NCBI GenBank assembly: GCA_022818135.1
Contig: JAFMSR010000015.1
Span: 5,840,275-5,904,274 of the forward strand
Direction: 5' to 3'
DNA length: 64,000 nt
From: Saxidomus purpurata
Lineage: Eukaryota > Mollusca > Bivalvia > Venerida > Veneridae
This document shows positions 11,321 through 22,880 of this stretch, piece after piece. Each line of letters begins with the position of its first letter. Positions within the stretch are counted from its first letter, which is position 1. Under the pieces are notes generated by a model. It saw only the letters and a program-made list of their open reading frames with translations, ran no database searches and was not told the origin of the DNA. The position numbers and the translations under genes are program-made.

Positions 11321-12045
11321 CCAATAATTAGATAGATTCTATATCCTTTATATATTTTAACAAAATTATCAACATTTCAAGGATCGTGTCGATTTATATC
11401 TTAGGCATATTTGGTAACTCATGTCAAAAAAATATGCTTTCTAACAAAAGTTTGATAAGTTTATTTTTCATAATTCCAATAGACCAAAAGGTCCGTGAGG
11501 CATATACATCTACAGACACATAGAACATGGCAAATCAGATGTGTAACAAATACAATGTCGTCTGCTTAAGAGTTTAGTTGTTTGCTTTTTGTAAACAACA
11601 TTCTGCAAAACACCACTATCTAAAGAAACAGATTTGCCCACATTGGAAGCCAGAAGATGTAGTTGTAAAAATCTAGGTTAAAATGGGTGTTTGGTAAGCA
11701 GAACGAGCTGAATGGAACGCTTGATTTAGACCGAAATAGTCACCAGTGTAAAATATGCAGAATAACATTCATACAAACAAAAAAAGACATTTAAGACATT
11801 TCAACACCATTATTCCTTGATTCTTTTGAATTCGCAAAGTGTATAAATTGTCACGTGCGGATGTTTCCCATCTCCGTACATTCATGTACAGAATCAGGAT
11901 AAACGGTATAGCACGTCATTTCTTTACCACTAAATCAGAAATATGTTACGGTAGCATGTTTTTTCGTGTTTTTTTTTTTGTTTTTGTTTTTTTTGTTTAT
12001 CTTTTAATATTAAATCCATTCCAACATAACTTATGCAATACAAAT
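11321..12045. other. Non-coding stretch upstream of the C1q locus
   Basis: No gene recognised. It includes T-rich runs at about 11960-11996. Confidence 0.35.
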
Positions 12046-12650
12046 TTTGGACTGAAACAAATTATCAGACATTTTGGTTTTATTTTATTATATGACATAT
12101 ACACTTAATTTGTTAAATAAGCACAAAAGAAGAAACCAAAACTGTAAATTTGAATATAGAAGCCCATATTTCAATGAGAACCTGAAACCATTTCATCATC
12201 ATTAAGAGCCAGGTGCACTATTCAAATTTTGTAAAGACAGAGTGTTAGAAAAGCAAACTTTAGGTATGCAATGAGGACTTGAAATTTACTCTTTTCGGCA
12301 TGTTGGTTCTTAATCTGATATGATATAATTGATATTTATGCAGTTATATTGTGTTTGACCTCCAAAGATTGATAAAGTCAGCAAACGTCGCTAGTATTAA
12401 AGATATAAAATTGGACATTAATAATTGACGTATGTTTTATCGAATATGTTTAAATTCAAAAATAGCCATTTCGTTTTGAAATGTTGTTCAAATTTTGTTT
12501 GTAATAGAAAAGCAATTCGTGATCGATTTCTATTCTGACTGTAAGATAATATTTGTAATGGCAAATACACTGGTGTTCACTGAAAAGCCAAATTGCGCAA
12601 CCTTTCGAGTTCGATATATGTTTAGCGCATTTAATTCTTTTCACTTTGTA
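12046..12650 (+). pseudogene. Decayed copy of the C1q gene first exon and its upstream region
   Basis: 12046-12430 matches 12705-13135 phrase by phrase: CATTTTGGTTTT...TTTATTAT, the segment with GAGAACC...CCATTT, then AAATTTTGTAAAG, ATGCAATG, and finally AAAGATATAAAATTGGACAT. 12570-12640 matches the later exon part around AAAAGCCAAATTGCG, then TTCGAGTTCG. Frameshifts, deletions and stops leave no ORF. It is evidence of an old duplication of the gene start. Confidence 0.7.
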
Positions 12651-12944
12651 TAAAAATATTCACGAGACCATAACTTGGCAAACCCATCAATAGCAAAAAT
12701 TTGCACTGAAAAAAAAACTAATCAAACATTTTGGTTTTCATTTTATTATCTGACATTGCACTTAAATAGTTAAATACGCACAAGAGGAACACCAAAACCT
12801 TAAATATTGAATATAGTAAACCTGTACATTTCTAACTGAGAACCATTTACCATCGTGAATTCAGAGCGTGTGCACAATTTAAATTTTGTAAAGCGTCAAC
12901 TTGAGTGTTACACATTATAAAGTAGGCAAACGTTAGCGTATGCA

Positions 12945-13731
12945 ATGGCAGGACTTCGCAATTTTATTCTTTTCTGCCTTTTCTTTCTTAATCTGAAATA
13001 TGTAAAACCTGACTCATATACTGCAGAATTTGTGCATGATACTCTTTCCAAAAGATTGGATAACGTTATGCAACACGTTTACGGCGTAAAATTTGATATT
13101 AAAGATATAAAATTGGACATTATTAATATCGGACAAAAAATAGAAAATATCGAAGATTTCGTTGTCAATTCTGATATTAAAGATATAAAATTGGATATTA
13201 ATAATATCGGACAAAAAATGAAAAATATCGAAGAAAAGGTTTCAAATGTCAGTAAAATAACGGAAAAGAAAGGTGAGCGATTGTCAAAATCGTCTGATAA
13301 ATTTGAAAGACAGGCAAAATCATTACACAGGATGTTAGCAGGTGAAAAAGCCAAATTGCGGAAAACGACCGATCGAGTTCGAAATACGTTTAGTGAGTTT
13401 GAATTGAACTTTAGATCACAGTTGTCATTGACGAATATCTCTCTTCTTAATTCGATAGAAAATCTTCGACAAACCCTGACTGATCACCAGAACGAAACAG
13501 ACGCTACCTTGTTAACTATAAGAAATGAAACAGACGTTAGAATGACGGAAATTAACAACGCGGTCTTAGAGATGTCAAAGGACTCATTGGAAAAGATACA
13601 TGATGTGGAAGAAACCATCAGCGACGAGGTAAAAGCCAAATTGGACAGTGTGAAACACGAGTTCAGTAGCAGATTACACTCAGAAATCACCAATCTTACA
13701 GCCAAGCTAACTGTGCTAGAGAAAAAACATG
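12945..13731 (+). CDS. C1q gene exon 1: signal peptide and coiled coil
   Basis: Codes for 262 residues plus one base. The N-terminus has the hydrophobic run FILFCLFFLNL. Two copies of DIKDIKLDI-NIGQK 26 residues apart (about residues 51 and 77) form an internal repeat. The later part is rich in E, K, L, N and T with heptad spacing and several N-x-T/S sites. The donor GTAAGC is at 13732. A minus-strand frame covering the same bases is a shadow. Confidence 0.85.
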
Positions 13732-16700
13732 GTAAGCCTACATTATGTATATATTAAGCCATTTATACCTAGATCGTTTTACAATGAGATCTTTTTACTT
13801 ACAATCTGGGCAAGACTAATTCTTTAAATAGGGGTATTTTGCAGAAAAGGAGTTAGAAAGTGAATAAGTTCTCTTGTGGGAAACAGCCAATCATCGTCAA
13901 AATACGTTTAATGAATTTCAATCAAACACTAGATTACTATTGTCCTTGATTAAAATCTCTTTTGTTAATTCGATAGAAATCCTCACAGATCACCAGAACG
14001 AAACAGACGCTACTTTGTTAACTATAAGGAGTAAAACAGACAACAGATTGAATGAAATTAACAACGCGGTCTTAAAGATGTCAAAGGACTCATTGGAAAA
14101 GATACAAGAAGTGGAAGAAACCATCAGCAACGAAGTTAAAGCCGATTTGGAAAGTGTGAAACATGAGTCCAGTAGCAGATTACACTCTGAAATCACCAAT
14201 CTTACAGCCAAGCTAACCGTGCTAGAGAAAAAACATGGTAAGTCTACACAATGTATGTATTAACCCATTCATACCTAGATCGTTTTACAATGAGATCTTT
14301 TTACTTACAATCTGGGCAAGACTAATTCTTTAAATAGGGGTGTTTCGCAGTAAAGGCGTTAGAAAGTCAATACGTTCTCCTGTGGGAAACAGCCGATCAT
14401 CGTCAAAATACGTTTAGTGATTTTCAATCGAACTTACTAGATCACAATTGTCGTAAAAGAATATCTCTTTTGTTAATTAGATAGATGAGTCTATATATAA
14501 ATTTTGCCTTATTTAACGGTCTATATCTAAGAAGTTCAACAAAGATACAAAGTTCTGATTGACAGTTGTGTTTTTGCGTTTAAATTAAGAAATAAGTTTT
14601 GATCAGGATTTCATACCCGTTTTACCAATCTTATTGTAGTAGATTTACAAAGTGAAAGTTATTTTCTTGCTGATGACAATCGTAAGCAAACATCCAGGGG
14701 CACAATATATTTGCTGATTAGTTGTCTATAGTTTTGTTGACGATATTGTTTTTATACTTTAACAGCCATAATTTTGGTTGTTGTAGCGTTAACCAATATC
14801 GCCACAATATGGACAATACATTACGTAATGATAAATGAATATACACTTACTGTCGTGAGCGATCCGTTTGCCTGAATGTTAAACCAATGTCATACAAAAT
14901 GCTTTGTTCTTTTATAGCATTTATTTACCTTATTTGTTAAAAAGTACTGAAAATATGTGCCAATATCTAAAGTTGTAAGAGCTGTTGACCCACCATTTTA
15001 AGAGTTTAAGACGAGCGTACAGAATAAAGTAGTCTGAAATGCAAACATTTTACTGTGAAAAACGTGCGTCACGATACTAAGTATTATTTAGTACAAATTA
15101 ATTAAAATTGTGTTAAGAGTTCGGCCGTAAGGGTCTGAAATACTCTGTTAACTTTGGATACGATTGAATAAATCCAATCGATCGGAAAATGACTGTTGCG
15201 CTTTAACTAATATTGCATATGGTTCAAAATGAAAAAAAAACAAAACAACATTATGACACAAAATATACATTCCCTACCTCTAACCCTTTAGCAATACTAA
15301 ATAGCAATACTAAATAGCAATACTAAATAGCAACTCTAAATAGCAATACTAAATAGCAATACTTAAAAGCAGATCGTACATCATTCTTTCTGTGTCCAAT
15401 ATGTGACAGTCAGCGGGCGGCAGTTTCAGTCTGCTGAGAACAGTGCGTCCGGACATGCGCACAAAATAAAGAATATTTCAGATTATACAGTTATTACGTC
15501 ACTGTTTCTGTCTCGTATATTAAACAGCCAGAGGCACAAATGTCAATAGCATTGAGAGCTTAGTTTATTCAACTTTTTCGTTTTCATACAAACGAAAATT
15601 TAATCAAACAGGTTGACAAGGAAAACCCTGTATTCCTCTTCTGAGTTAATAAAAATTAAGTTTATAAATGATGACCGAATGTTGCTTTTTTAAAATTGTT
15701 GGTCAGAAGTGCACAAATTGTCAAAAAAGACACATTTTTAAATCTAGAGACCCGCATAGTTTCAAAGTTGATTGATCAAGGCATGGCCCTTTAAGGGCAT
15801 AAGACATTAACAAAATCAAATGTAATAACAAATACAACTGAAGTTTTGAGCAAATATTTCACATATGAGTGGAAAATGAGGTGACCTATCACATAGTTGA
15901 CAAACATTCAATTTAGAGCATACTAATAAAATCTTTTTTGCAAAATAGTGCTGTGTAATTTTAACAATGTTTTATATCTTCACAATTCATAAATTGTGAG
16001 ACCTTGGCCTTAAAACAGTTAGTCTAAGATTAATAGTTTCTGTCATGAGCACGAGGTTCAGATCGAAATATCCGTCACCGAGGGTAACTGTTTCGGCGGG
16101 AACGTGGCTCTGCCGAGTTCCCACATAACAGTTACCAGAGGTGACGGATATTTCCATCTGAGCCAAGTGTCTCATGATGGAAACTTTTTTCTTGCATACC
16201 GTCTTGCACTTTAAAGTAGATTTCTAAATACAAACTCATCAAAATGATGAATTATCATGAAAAATAAACGATTTCCCGACGTCTTGTTTATGAAAGTGAC
16301 GTCACAATTTTTATAACGTTACGTCATAAGTAATTCACGAGAGTCGTCTGGTATAGGAGGGGTGCCTGACCGTTTTTTCGGGCATGGGCAAAATCACCGG
16401 AAATGCCGTTCCGATATGCAAGAAATTGGTAATAATGATGAGGAATAAGTAACCAGTTCCTTATTCTGTATTCGAAAAAGGAATAAGGAATAAGTAACCA
16501 ATTTTGTAGTCATGCGCAAGTATTGTTTTAACGCATTTTATTTGATACATTAAAATGTTGACGCTTTTAAAATAATTTCAGAGGAAAGTATCACTTAGTA
16601 AAATCCTTTATCGTGCCAAAGTGTCCACGAAACTTCCGGGAATAGCCTACATACGTTATTAAAGGGGCACTCCCTACATTTAGCAGAATATATTCTCGAA

Positions 16701-17575
16701 ACATTAATAATGTGTTTAATGAGCGTAAAGTGATACATAAATACAATTTAAAGAGCAATCTATATTAAAAATGCCTCAGTTTAGCACAAGTAATCAACAT
16801 AAACGTCTTCTGTAATAAAACGCCATCCACCAATTAATTGTACAACAACCATTGAATGGTTTACGGTACTGCAAGTTAAGAAATAATACTTCCAAATAAT
16901 TTCTTTAGTTTGACATCAGTTTTAGGGAATTACTCTTTAAGGGTTATAATAAATGCTTTACAGATCAATCAACGAAGAAGGGTAGAACGACAGTTTTGAA
17001 TAAATTAACAAATTCTTCAATTTTCTTAATCAATCGAGATAAATAGGCTATCTTTAGTTACTGATTATAAATATATTGATACACCCAGCTTTATTCCCAT
17101 TAATATTAAATGTCAGTATAAATATGTTCATTTCATATACATGTAAATGTATTATATCTTTTCAGGAATTAAAGCCTCATTCTCAGTAAGGTCGGCATCC
17201 AAAGGTAGTTACAGAACACTTCGGTTTACCGATGTAGATTTAAATGAAGGATCACACTACGACACGACGACGGGAATATTTACATGTCACTATCCAGGAC
17301 TGTATGCTTTTATTGCTAATATAATTGAACAAGGGTCTGGCAACAATTACATTCATTGTGATATAGAGAGAAATCGTTCTACTCTCAGCTATATGCGTTC
17401 GCAACAAGGTTATATAGACGGTAAGCGTGCAGTACACGGATGGGGAACAGCGACAGGTGCTGCTACAGTACGTCTAGTGAAAGGAGATCAGGTATATGTC
17501 CCTTGTTACAGTAACACGGAAACCGATCTTTCACTTTCATCCTTTACTGGCTTCCTGATTAGTACTGATCCTTAA
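12945..17575 (+). CDS. Secreted coiled-coil C1q domain-containing protein (two exons)
   Basis: The predicted product of 398 residues is joined from 12945-13731 and 17166-17575. Exon 1 ends CAT G|GTAAGC and exon 2 starts after TTTTCAG, both phase 1, giving EKKHG-IKASFSVR. Layout: hydrophobic signal peptide at residues 1-22, coiled coil at about 30-260, C1q domain at about 265-398. C1q-domain proteins with coiled coils usually form trimers and act as soluble recognition lectins in invertebrate immunity. That role is known for the family and inferred here. There is no collagen Gly-X-Y region. The ATG is the first in frame and directly precedes the signal peptide. Extra copies of the coiled-coil exon flank it, so alternative transcripts are possible. 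Confidence 0.85.
13874..14237 (+). pseudogene. Truncated tandem duplicate of coiled-coil exon (copy B), possible cassette exon
   Basis: Closely matches the 3' half of exon 1: DHQNETDATLLTIR, then EINNAVL-MSKDSLEKI, then LTAKLTVLEKKHG, with a GTAAGT donor at 14238 in the same phase 1. An in-frame TAA lies at 13865-13867, so it cannot extend to a full exon 1. A candidate acceptor, GGGAAACAG at 13877-13885, would give a phase 1-1 exon that could be spliced in without shifting the frame. Whether it is used is unknown. Confidence 0.7.
14268..14490 (+). pseudogene. Third, shorter duplicate of the coiled-coil exon region (copy C)
   Basis: From TACCTAGATCGTTTTACAAT onward this repeats 13765-13980 almost exactly, including GGGGTGTTTCGCAG and GAAACAGCC. 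It ends abruptly after TTTTGTTAATTAGATAG near 14485. It has stops and no donor, so it is non-functional. It shows that a unit of about 515 bp was duplicated in tandem. Confidence 0.7.
14491..15290. other. Intron of the C1q gene, nothing recognised
   Basis: AT-rich, no ORF or repeat that I can support. Confidence 0.4.
15291..15368 (+). repeat. 13-bp tandem repeat
   Basis: About six copies of TAGCAATACTAAA with one variant (TAGCAACTCTAAA). Intronic. Confidence 0.85.
16044..16174. repeat. Long imperfect hairpin (~130 bp)
   Basis: The left arm TCATGAGCACGAGGTTCAGA...ATATCCGTCACC...GGTAACTG pairs with the right arm CAGTTACC...GGTGACGGATAT...TCTGAGCC...TCTCATGA. The spacer is about 35 bp and itself contains CGGCGGGAAC and GTTCCCACA. 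No ORF of interest. It resembles a small foldback element. Confidence 0.65.
16175..16658. other. Intronic stretch with a short direct repeat
   Basis: The phrase GGAATAAGTAACCA occurs at about 16441 and 16487, each next to TTATTC. Two TGACGTCA-like or ACGTCA sites are seen at 16296-16330. Otherwise nothing. Confidence 0.4.
16659..16940. mobile_element. MITE family B, copy 2 (TTAA ends)
   Basis: 282 bp, starting TTAAAGGGGCACTCCCTA and ending CTCTTTAA. It pairs with the copy at 6237-6519. It sits in the C1q gene intron about 225 bp before exon 2. Confidence 0.7.
17166..17575 (+). CDS. C1q gene exon 2: C1q domain
   Basis: 135 codons plus stop. Domain landmarks: ASFSVR at the start, FTDVDLNEGSHYD, GIFTCHYPGLYAF, a WGTATGAATVRL strand, GDQVYVPCY, and the closing SSFTGFLI. 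This is the usual beta-sandwich C1q pattern, about 130 residues, full length. The acceptor is TATCTTTTCAG at 17155-17165. No clear AATAAA was seen within the next 100 bases. Confidence 0.9.
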
Positions 17576-18050
17576 GAACATATTTATTATTAATATAACA
17601 ATTTAGGTACAGAATGTATAAAATACTAAAATATAATATCTTGATTCGAAATATATAAATTAGTTTTGTTGTTTAATTATGTTTTAAATGTTTTGATATC
17701 GTTTTTCATTAACTGACAAGTCATAGGATTACATCACTTTTTAATTCCGTGTATCTTAAAAATTGTTTTAAGGATGTTGAATACTCGTAGTGTAGTAAAT
17801 TAGATTTTTCAAAACTCTATTGTTTATTATGCAATCATACTGCATCACAAAAATGTAAAAAAATGTGTCTATGTATCTTTTCTCACAAAGTAAATGTAAA
17901 GTTAACTTGTATCATTGACGTAAAAAGATTTTGGATATTGTGAGTTTAGACGTGCCCATTTTCCACGTTCACTAGTACTCTGTTCACAAAACAGTTTCAA
18001 AATGCATACTGTAGGTCATTATAACAATGACCACTTATTAAAAAATAATA
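17576..18050. other. 3' UTR or intergenic sequence after the C1q gene
   Basis: AT-rich, no ORF. Probably includes the C1q 3' UTR. The end cannot be placed. Confidence 0.4.
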
Positions 18051-18051
18051 G

Positions 18052-18135
18052 TGAAAAAGTAAATATGTTACCCAACGAGGACAGGAGTGCATATACCCCA
18101 CCTATCAATAAATTTTAAAATTTTACTTTTTTTAT
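18052..18135. mobile_element. Small MITE-like repeat family C, copy 1
   Basis: Begins GTGAAAAAGTAAATATG, continues TTACCCAACGAG, and ends ATTTTACTTTTTT, the inverse of its start. A second copy is at 19977-20087. Short inverted ends only; superfamily unknown. Confidence 0.55.
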
Positions 18136-18292
18136 ACTTGTTTGTTTTCGAGTCTGATACATTTTGCTTTTGCCATAAAATCAACTAAATTTTCAAAATG
18201 GTTGCGTATTATAAAGCAATACAGTCACGTCGTCTTGTCCTCCTTCATTACCTTACAAAAATAAGTTAAAATAGCAGCTCGTATATGTTTTT

Positions 18293-18805
<513 letters not shown>

Positions 18806-18889
18806 TTGTTCAGAATTTAATAAAAAATTCTGTTCTGTGTAAAGATTTTACAACATTTGTAGGCATTCCTGTTAGGTTAATACTAATTT

Positions 18890-19035
18890 ATTTTAGCTCG
18901 ATTTTGAAGAAAGCTTATCGAGTCCGCTCCCTGTGAAAACCAGTACTGGTGTCATATGAGGAGGTACGGTTTTGACCCCAGTGGGGCTCGAACCCGAAAC
19001 CTCCGGGATGAGCGGCAGACACCACGGCTCTACTT
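18890..19035 (-). mobile_element. tRNA-derived SINE (family 2), copy 1
   Basis: On the minus strand: GCCGCTCATCCCGGAGG, then a box B GGTTCGAGCCCC, then ACCGTACCTCCTCATATGAC and ACTGGTTTT, with a 3' part ATAAGCTTTC. It matches the plus-strand copy at 37306-37500 nearly word for word. Confidence 0.75.
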
Positions 19036-19630
19036 AAATTCTGTTTACTTTAACTCATATTGATTTCATGTGTAATATACGATGAAATAGCATATTTCTT
19101 TATACACTGTGTCACAGATACTTTGCGCGTAGCAAAGACCCCCAATCCTCTGCTACAACCCACTGAACCACTTATACAAGCCTCAAACAGTTTTCGAAAA
19201 ATAATATATTCATATGTTATATAGCATTTGACTCAAAGAGTGGGGAAAATAACCCAGTCTATTTCAACGCTAATTTTCAGCCGATTTCACTTAGACGCAG
19301 AAATGATTATGCTTCCAAAGCATATATATTTTCTTACACATTTCTTATATATGGTTACAATTAAGTGAGTATTTCACGAAAACGTAACCCCGCCGAGTCA
19401 CTATCGACACGAACAATCGCTTGGTTCTGAAATGAAAGTGTCATGTGGAACAAATAACTGTGTACATTGTACATGTTTGTTTACATCCGTCAAAGTGGAC
19501 ATTTTTTCAAAAAATGTTCGAGCGCAAATTTTTAAATCATTATTTTAGAATGTCTTAGACAAATGATTCCATATACCTGCAGAAAATTAAGAAAAGTCCC
19601 AGGTTAAATCACGTTAACAAATATTTTGAG
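19036..19630. other. Non-coding stretch
   Basis: No gene or repeat recognised. Confidence 0.4.
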
Positions 19631-19631
19631 T

Positions 19632-19890
19632 GTTGGTTCCCTGTCTGTAAGTGACATAGTGGGCAAGAGCGGAACGCAATGCACATGCTCCTGGGTCATC
19701 GAATTCAAAATGGAATGCATGGCATTTTGTTGACAAGTTCGTTGGAAAATGTGGCTCGCAAAGTTTTATTTTATGGAATTTGATATAATTTAGACAGATA
19801 AGTTGTTTCGTTTCGTTTTATAGAGATATGATGTATTGGTTCCCTGTCTGTAGGCGACATCGCGACGAGAGCGGAACGCAATGCACGAAA
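19632..19890 (+). repeat. Pair of ~52-bp direct repeats
   Basis: TTGGTTCCCTGTCTGTA followed by GYGACAT and GAGCGGAACGCAATGCAC occurs at 19634-19685 and again at 19834-19885, 200 bp apart. It is probably part of a longer dispersed repeat. Confidence 0.6.
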
Positions 19891-19976
19891 AATAATTGAG
19901 GGTGGAGTCTTCAAATCAGATCGTTTCAAATGCAAATTTAAAGTAATTATAGCATGACCTCTTGTCATAAAATACA

Positions 19977-20087
19977 AATGAAAAAGTAAATATGTTACCC
20001 AACGAGTACAGGGCTGCAATTCAAAGTGCATGTACCCCACCCACATGTTCGCGTCTATCAATATAATCATTAAAATTTTACTTTTTC
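19977..20087. mobile_element. Small MITE-like repeat family C, copy 2
   Basis: Same start (GAAAAAGTAAATATGTTACC) and inverted end (TTTTACTTTTTC) as 18052-18135, with a slightly longer interior carrying ACCCCACCCACATG. Confidence 0.55.
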
Positions 20088-20273
20088 GTGTCTTTTTGTT
20101 CGAGTATCTGTTGAGAAAACGTTGGTTCCAATATTTTTTAAACGAAATTATGCACCCAACTTTGCAAGATTCATTATAGACTGTTTGTTATTGTAAGTTA
20201 ATAATCCATTGATATGTATAACAGTACACTTGTATTTATAGAGGATAATTGTTGTTTTTGGTGTAATATCACG

Positions 20274-21128
20274 CTTTATTTTATGTTTTCCAGTGAATTA
20301 TAGAGTTTTCTCAGTGAAATAAAAGTGATAATCCACAGTTTTGAAACAGTGGATTACCATTTTTATTTTTCACTGTTTTGACAATCTTTAGCCCGGATTT
20401 ACGTCAAACGGTATACCGAGCGTTATTAAAGCTGGAGACCATACGACGATGACGTCGTTAAAATGACGTCATTTGTGCTATATTTTCTGATGACGTTTCC
20501 CGCGATTTTCAATGTTTTATAGAAACAAACTCAATAAAAGTAGAGTTTTAACCATAAAATAAACGAAAAATTGTTGGTATCGGTGTAATATCACGTTAAT
20601 TTCACTCGTGAACACCAAAAGTAGTTATTTTCACTCGTGGCTGCGCCACCCGCTGAAAATATCACTTTTGGTGCCCACTCGGTGAAATTATAACGTGATC
20701 TTACACCGAAACCAACAATTATCCTCTATATAATTTCACCGAGTGGGCACCAAAAGTGATTTTTCACGAGTGGCGCAGCCACGAGTGAAAATAACTACTT
20801 TTGGTATTCACGAGTGAAATAAACGTGATATTTCACCGATTCCAACAATTTTTCTGTTTATTTTATGATTAAAACTCTACTTTTGTTGATTTTGTTTCTA
20901 TCGCGGGAAACGTCATCAGAAAACAGTACAAATGACGTCATTTTAACGACGTCATAGTCGCATGGTTTCCGGCATTAACTACGCTCGGTATACTTTTTGA
21001 CGTGAATTCGGGTTAAAGACTGCAAAAACAGTGAAAATAATAATGGTAATCCACTGTTTCAAAACTGTGGATTATCACTTTTATTTCACTGAGAAAACTA
21101 TTATTCACTGGAAAACATGAAATAAAGT
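20274..21128. mobile_element. Foldback element: ~420-bp inverted arms
   Basis: The left arm (20274-20692) and right arm (about 20731-21128) are reverse complements with high identity, broken by small indels. The spacer is only about 40 bp. Shared landmarks in each arm: TTTTCCAGTGAAT, ATCCACAGTTTTGAAACAG, GACGTCGTTAAAATGACGTC, CACTCGTGAA, and CACTCGTGGCTGCGCC. There is no ORF that looks like a transposase. Related single arms or smaller hairpins lie at 11040-11320 and 49057-49206. Confidence 0.8.
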
Positions 21129-21129
21129 T

Positions 21130-21540
21130 GCACCTTTCTGTCTTCGTGAGAACATTTTGTATATTTCTGTTTGTTTGATAAAGTTTACTGTTTGTTAGAT
21201 ATTTGTTTATTTTAATCATTTGAAATAAAAATGCTATTATCAGTAGTACAGATTGTATTAGTCATATATGCCGTTTGAGGAATAAGCCAAAAAACATCCA
21301 ATTTGATCTCATCCATGCACCATTTAATGCAGATTGAAAAGTCTCAAATACCGAAAACCGAAACCCCACTTTTCTGTAATACAATGCAAAACTAAAGGGA
21401 GAAAACATTAATGTAAGCGTTTAAAGAGAAATACGACATCTATTTTTAGTAACAGTGACCTTGACCTGGACCCCGAAAATTATTTAAAAAAAAATCTATT
21501 CTTAGTAACAGTGACCTTGATCCCCCCTCCCCCTCAGCCC
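21130..21540. other. Non-coding stretch
   Basis: It includes two copies of ATCTATTYTTAGTAACAGTG followed by ACCTTGA, at about 21439 and 21493. No gene. Confidence 0.4.
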
Positions 21541-21581
21541 GTTCGAAAAAAATGTTCCTAGGCCCAAGCGTTCTGGAGTTA

Positions 21582-21690
21582 TGATTTGCTACTGCTACTG
21601 CCAACTACTGCTACTACCAACTTCACGTGTTTGCTACTGCTACTGCCAGCTACTGCTACTGCCAACTACTGCTACTGCCATTTCCAGTTT
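21582..21690 (+). repeat. GCTACTGCTACTGCC tandem repeat
   Basis: Imperfect repeats of GCTACTGCTACTGCCAACTA, about five units, with variants. Confidence 0.7.
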
Positions 21691-21811
21691 TGCTACAGGC
21701 ATAAAACACTAACACTTTTAACCGTGTGTCCACGTTTAGGGGACGTGACGTTACTTGTTTGTTATTTTTGGACGTGACGTTTGCCAAACTTGTTATTTAC
21801 TGAAACTATGT

Positions 21812-22012
21812 ATGGAGCCGGCGTAGCACAGTAGAACGGTCATCGGTTCAATCCCTATCATAGCCATGTCGGTAGAGTCCTTAGGCAAGACACAAATAAT
21901 TCCACATTGCCTCTCTCTCTGAGGTTGATGTCATCTGGAATGAGTCTCGAGAGCGATTAATCTAAGTTGTAAGAACTTGTTTCGCAATCGAGAATAATTA
22001 ATTAGTATAATA
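21812..22012 (+). mobile_element. SINE-like element with family-2 3' tail
   Basis: Starts GGAGCCGGCGTAGCACAGTA with a decayed box B GGTTCAATCCC. Its 3' part, CTCGAGAG...TAATCTAAG...TTAATTAGTATAA, resembles the tail of the SINEs at 18.9 and 37.3 kb. It is probably a diverged member sharing a LINE-derived tail. Confidence 0.5.
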
Positions 22013-22430
22013 ACTGAAAGTACGAGCACCTTCACCTGCTATGCTAATTGGAGCAAGGGGGGTACAGATCATTGATGTGGTTGCTCATCTAAAGAAACAG
22101 CTTTTAATGGTCCTTCATGGAAACACAAAATAATTCAGTGATATGCCACTTTCTACTTCAAATTATTTTGTTTCGTTTTCTTTTTTAATTTGGAAAATAA
22201 TTCGCGTTTTGCATAATAATGGCCCTGCAAAATATCTGACACATCCCTGACACAATTAGTCATTTAGTAATCCATTCCTACGCTCTTCAAATTTTAATCT
22301 GTTTTGAAAATAATTATTCAGTTATTGTAAGACAATGGTATGTTTAATGACTTTGCTTGTAGTTGCTTGTTGTCAATAAATTCCTTATTAGCATAACTTG
22401 ACTTGTTTTTGAAACAAAAGCATGTCTCTC
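22013..22430. other. Non-coding stretch
   Basis: No feature recognised. Confidence 0.4.
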
Positions 22431-22439
22431 CCACTGAAT

Positions 22440-22880
22440 AGCGAGAGGAGAAATTTAATGTATAACGTGCTGTGTTCTAGACCTTTGACCTACTGAACCC
22501 CAAGAACTATCATCTATTCTGAAAAACAAATAATTGGAATATGGGTCATTTGAGGCCAAAAAATAGGTCACCCCGTGAAATAATAGAAAAACCTTCTGCA
22601 TGCAATGGAGTTTGCATTTTTCGCTAGAACTTCATGAAATTTGGTCAGAACAGCTGTCTTAATGAAATCTAGGTAGACTTCGAATATGGGTTATCTTGAG
22701 TTAAGACTAGGTCGGCAGGTCAAAACAAAAAAAACCCCTTGCGTATGCCATAGAGGTGACATCTACAACCCACTCATCCTGAAAATTAGTCAGAATGTTT
22801 GTCTTAATGATTTCTAAGCAAACTTCAAATCTGGGTAACCTGGGGTTAAAATCTAAGTCGCATGGTCAAATCAATGAAAC
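22440..22880 (-). repeat. Dispersed ~150-bp imperfect tandem repeat
   Basis: About three units, each with a phrase like ATGAAATTTGGTCAGAA, then GTCTTAATGAAATCTAGGT, then TCGAATATGGGT, and TAGGTC or AAGTCGC. I associate this motif set with a repeat very common in bivalve genomes, from general recollection. Strand is arbitrary. Confidence 0.6.
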
